Assembly: GCF_003248355.1 (NCBI RefSeq) | Contig: NZ_QKWY01000002.1 | Span: 1,736,001 to 1,800,000, forward strand | DNA from: Streptomyces sp. AC1-42W | GTDB lineage: Bacteria; Actinomycetota; Actinomycetes; Streptomycetales; Streptomycetaceae | Reading direction: 5' to 3' | DNA: 64,000 nucleotides | Shown: positions 63,340-64,000 of the stretch, in pieces | Position numbering within the stretch: the stretch's first letter is position 1 | Layout of the letters: every line of letters starts with the position of its first letter | The notes under the pieces: model-generated | What the model was told of the DNA's origin: nothing | The model's input: only the letters and a program-made list of their open reading frames with translations | Databases searched by the model: none | Position numbers and translations under genes: made by a program

Positions 63340-64000
63340 ATGACCGTAACCCTCGAAGCAAGCGGCGGCGTCGGCACCATCCGGCTGGACCGCCCGCCGA
63401 TGAACGCCCTGGACGTCGCGACCCAGGACCGGCTGCGCGAACTGGCCGAAGAGGCGTCCCGGCGCGACGACATCAGGGCCGTGGTGCTCTACGGCGGCGA
63501 GAAGGTGTTCGCGGCCGGCGCGGACATCAAGGAGATGCAGGCCATGGACCACGCGGCGATGGTGCTGCGCTCCAAGGCCCTCCAGGACTCCTTCACCGCC
63601 GTGGCCCGCATCCCCAAGCCCGTCGTCGCGGCCGTCACCGGGTACGCGCTGGGCGGCGGCTGCGAACTGGCCCTCTGCGCGGACTTCCGGATCGCCGGGG
63701 ACAACGCGAGGCTCGGCCAGCCGGAGATCCTGCTCGGCCTCATTCCCGGCGCCGGCGGCACCCAGCGGCTCGCCCGGCTGGTGGGCCCCGCCAAGGCCAA
63801 GGACCTCATCTTCACCGGCCGCCACGTCAAGGCGGACGAGGCCCTGACCATGGGCCTGGTGGACCGCGTGGTGCCCGCCGCCGAGGTGTACGAGCAGGCG
63901 CACGCCTGGGCGGCCCGGCTCGCGAAGGGCCCCGCGCTGGCCCTGCGCGCGGCCAAGGAGGCCGTCGACGCCGGACTGGAGACGGACATCGACACCGGCC
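63340..64000 (+). CDS. Enoyl-CoA hydratase/isomerase family protein (runs off the right edge)
   Basis: ATG 63340; 220 codons in the window. Crotonase fold: AAGADIKEMQAMD (oxyanion hole region 1 and CoA loop), GYALGGGCELALCADFRIA with the second oxyanion Gly, then the catalytic Glu pair region RLGQPEILLGLIPGAGGTQRLARLVG with Glu in QPEILLG. It hydrates trans-2-enoyl-CoA in beta-oxidation; the exact substrate cannot be read from the sequence. Confidence 0.92.
   Translation, partial: MTVTLEASGGVGTIRLDRPPMNALDVATQDRLRELAEEASRRDDIRAVVLYGGEKVFAAGADIKEMQAMDHAAMVLRSKALQDSFTAVARIPKPVVAAVTGYALGGGCELALCADFRIAGDNARLGQPEILLGLIPGAGGTQRLARLVGPAKAKDLIFTGRHVKADEALTMGLVDRVVPAAEVYEQAHAWAARLAKGPALALRAAKEAVDAGLETDIDTG

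Overview
The window is high-GC actinobacterial chromosome, almost certainly Streptomyces. The evidence is the strongly GC-rich third codon positions, frequent GTG starts, GTGA/ATGA translational overlaps, an XRE/DUF397/HATPase regulatory cassette, isobutyryl-CoA mutase, and a complete GlgE-type trehalose/glycogen cluster. From icmA to the enoyl-CoA hydratase the gene order looks like the conserved Streptomyces core, as I recall it from S. coelicolor SCO54xx. Insertion sequences have been dropped into several intergenic or intra-operon positions. I see no tRNA, rRNA, CRISPR array or biosynthetic gene cluster.

Layout. 1-2.9 kb: an export module (ABC ATPase edge, membrane-fusion protein with a peptidoglycan-binding domain, lipoprotein) and a small secreted I36-like protein. 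3.2-5.1 kb: DUF397, XRE/DUF5753, an anti-sigma-like ATPase whose reading frame lacks a proper start, and a small DUF7848-like protein. 5.2-9.8 kb: a PepSY protein and an OmpR/HK two-component pair, separated by an IS200/IS605 element with divergent tnpA and tnpB. 9.8-13.9 kb: a MarR regulator and a three-gene AIM24 operon split by a TnpB-only element that also carries an unlisted ribbon-helix-helix gene. 14-18.5 kb: two DUF3817 genes, a thiamine-binding-type protein, ArsR/DUF5937, an MFS exporter and a MarR. 18.5-21 kb: icmA and a TetR gene, with a perfect 24-bp palindrome just before icmA. 21.3-22.8 kb: an IS607-type TnpB. 22.9-27.1 kb: a thioredoxin-TPR protein and the DUF6230/DUF6114/Pro-Thr-rich envelope cassette.

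27-34 kb is central metabolism: pyk, ackA and pta on the minus strand, and pfkA divergent from pta. 34-38 kb: a C4-dicarboxylate-type module (response regulator with an internal deletion, sensor kinase, DctA-like symporter). 37.9-48.5 kb: glgB, maltokinase, treS and glgE on the minus strand with glgP divergent. TreS and Mak turn trehalose into maltose-1-phosphate, GlgE polymerises it, GlgB branches the glucan and GlgP degrades it. 48.6-55 kb: a secreted M4 metalloprotease and a heterodimeric ABC exporter.

55-60.5 kb is the most disturbed part. An ABC-2 ATPase gene is intact, but its permease is cut by an IS605-type element, and an IS1182-type element sits inside the right-end hairpin of that IS605 element. 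The permease tail is fused in frame to the LuxR DNA-binding domain of a response regulator, so the histidine kinase and receiver domain are gone. 60.5-64 kb: two paralogous L,D-transpeptidase lipoproteins and the start of an enoyl-CoA hydratase gene.
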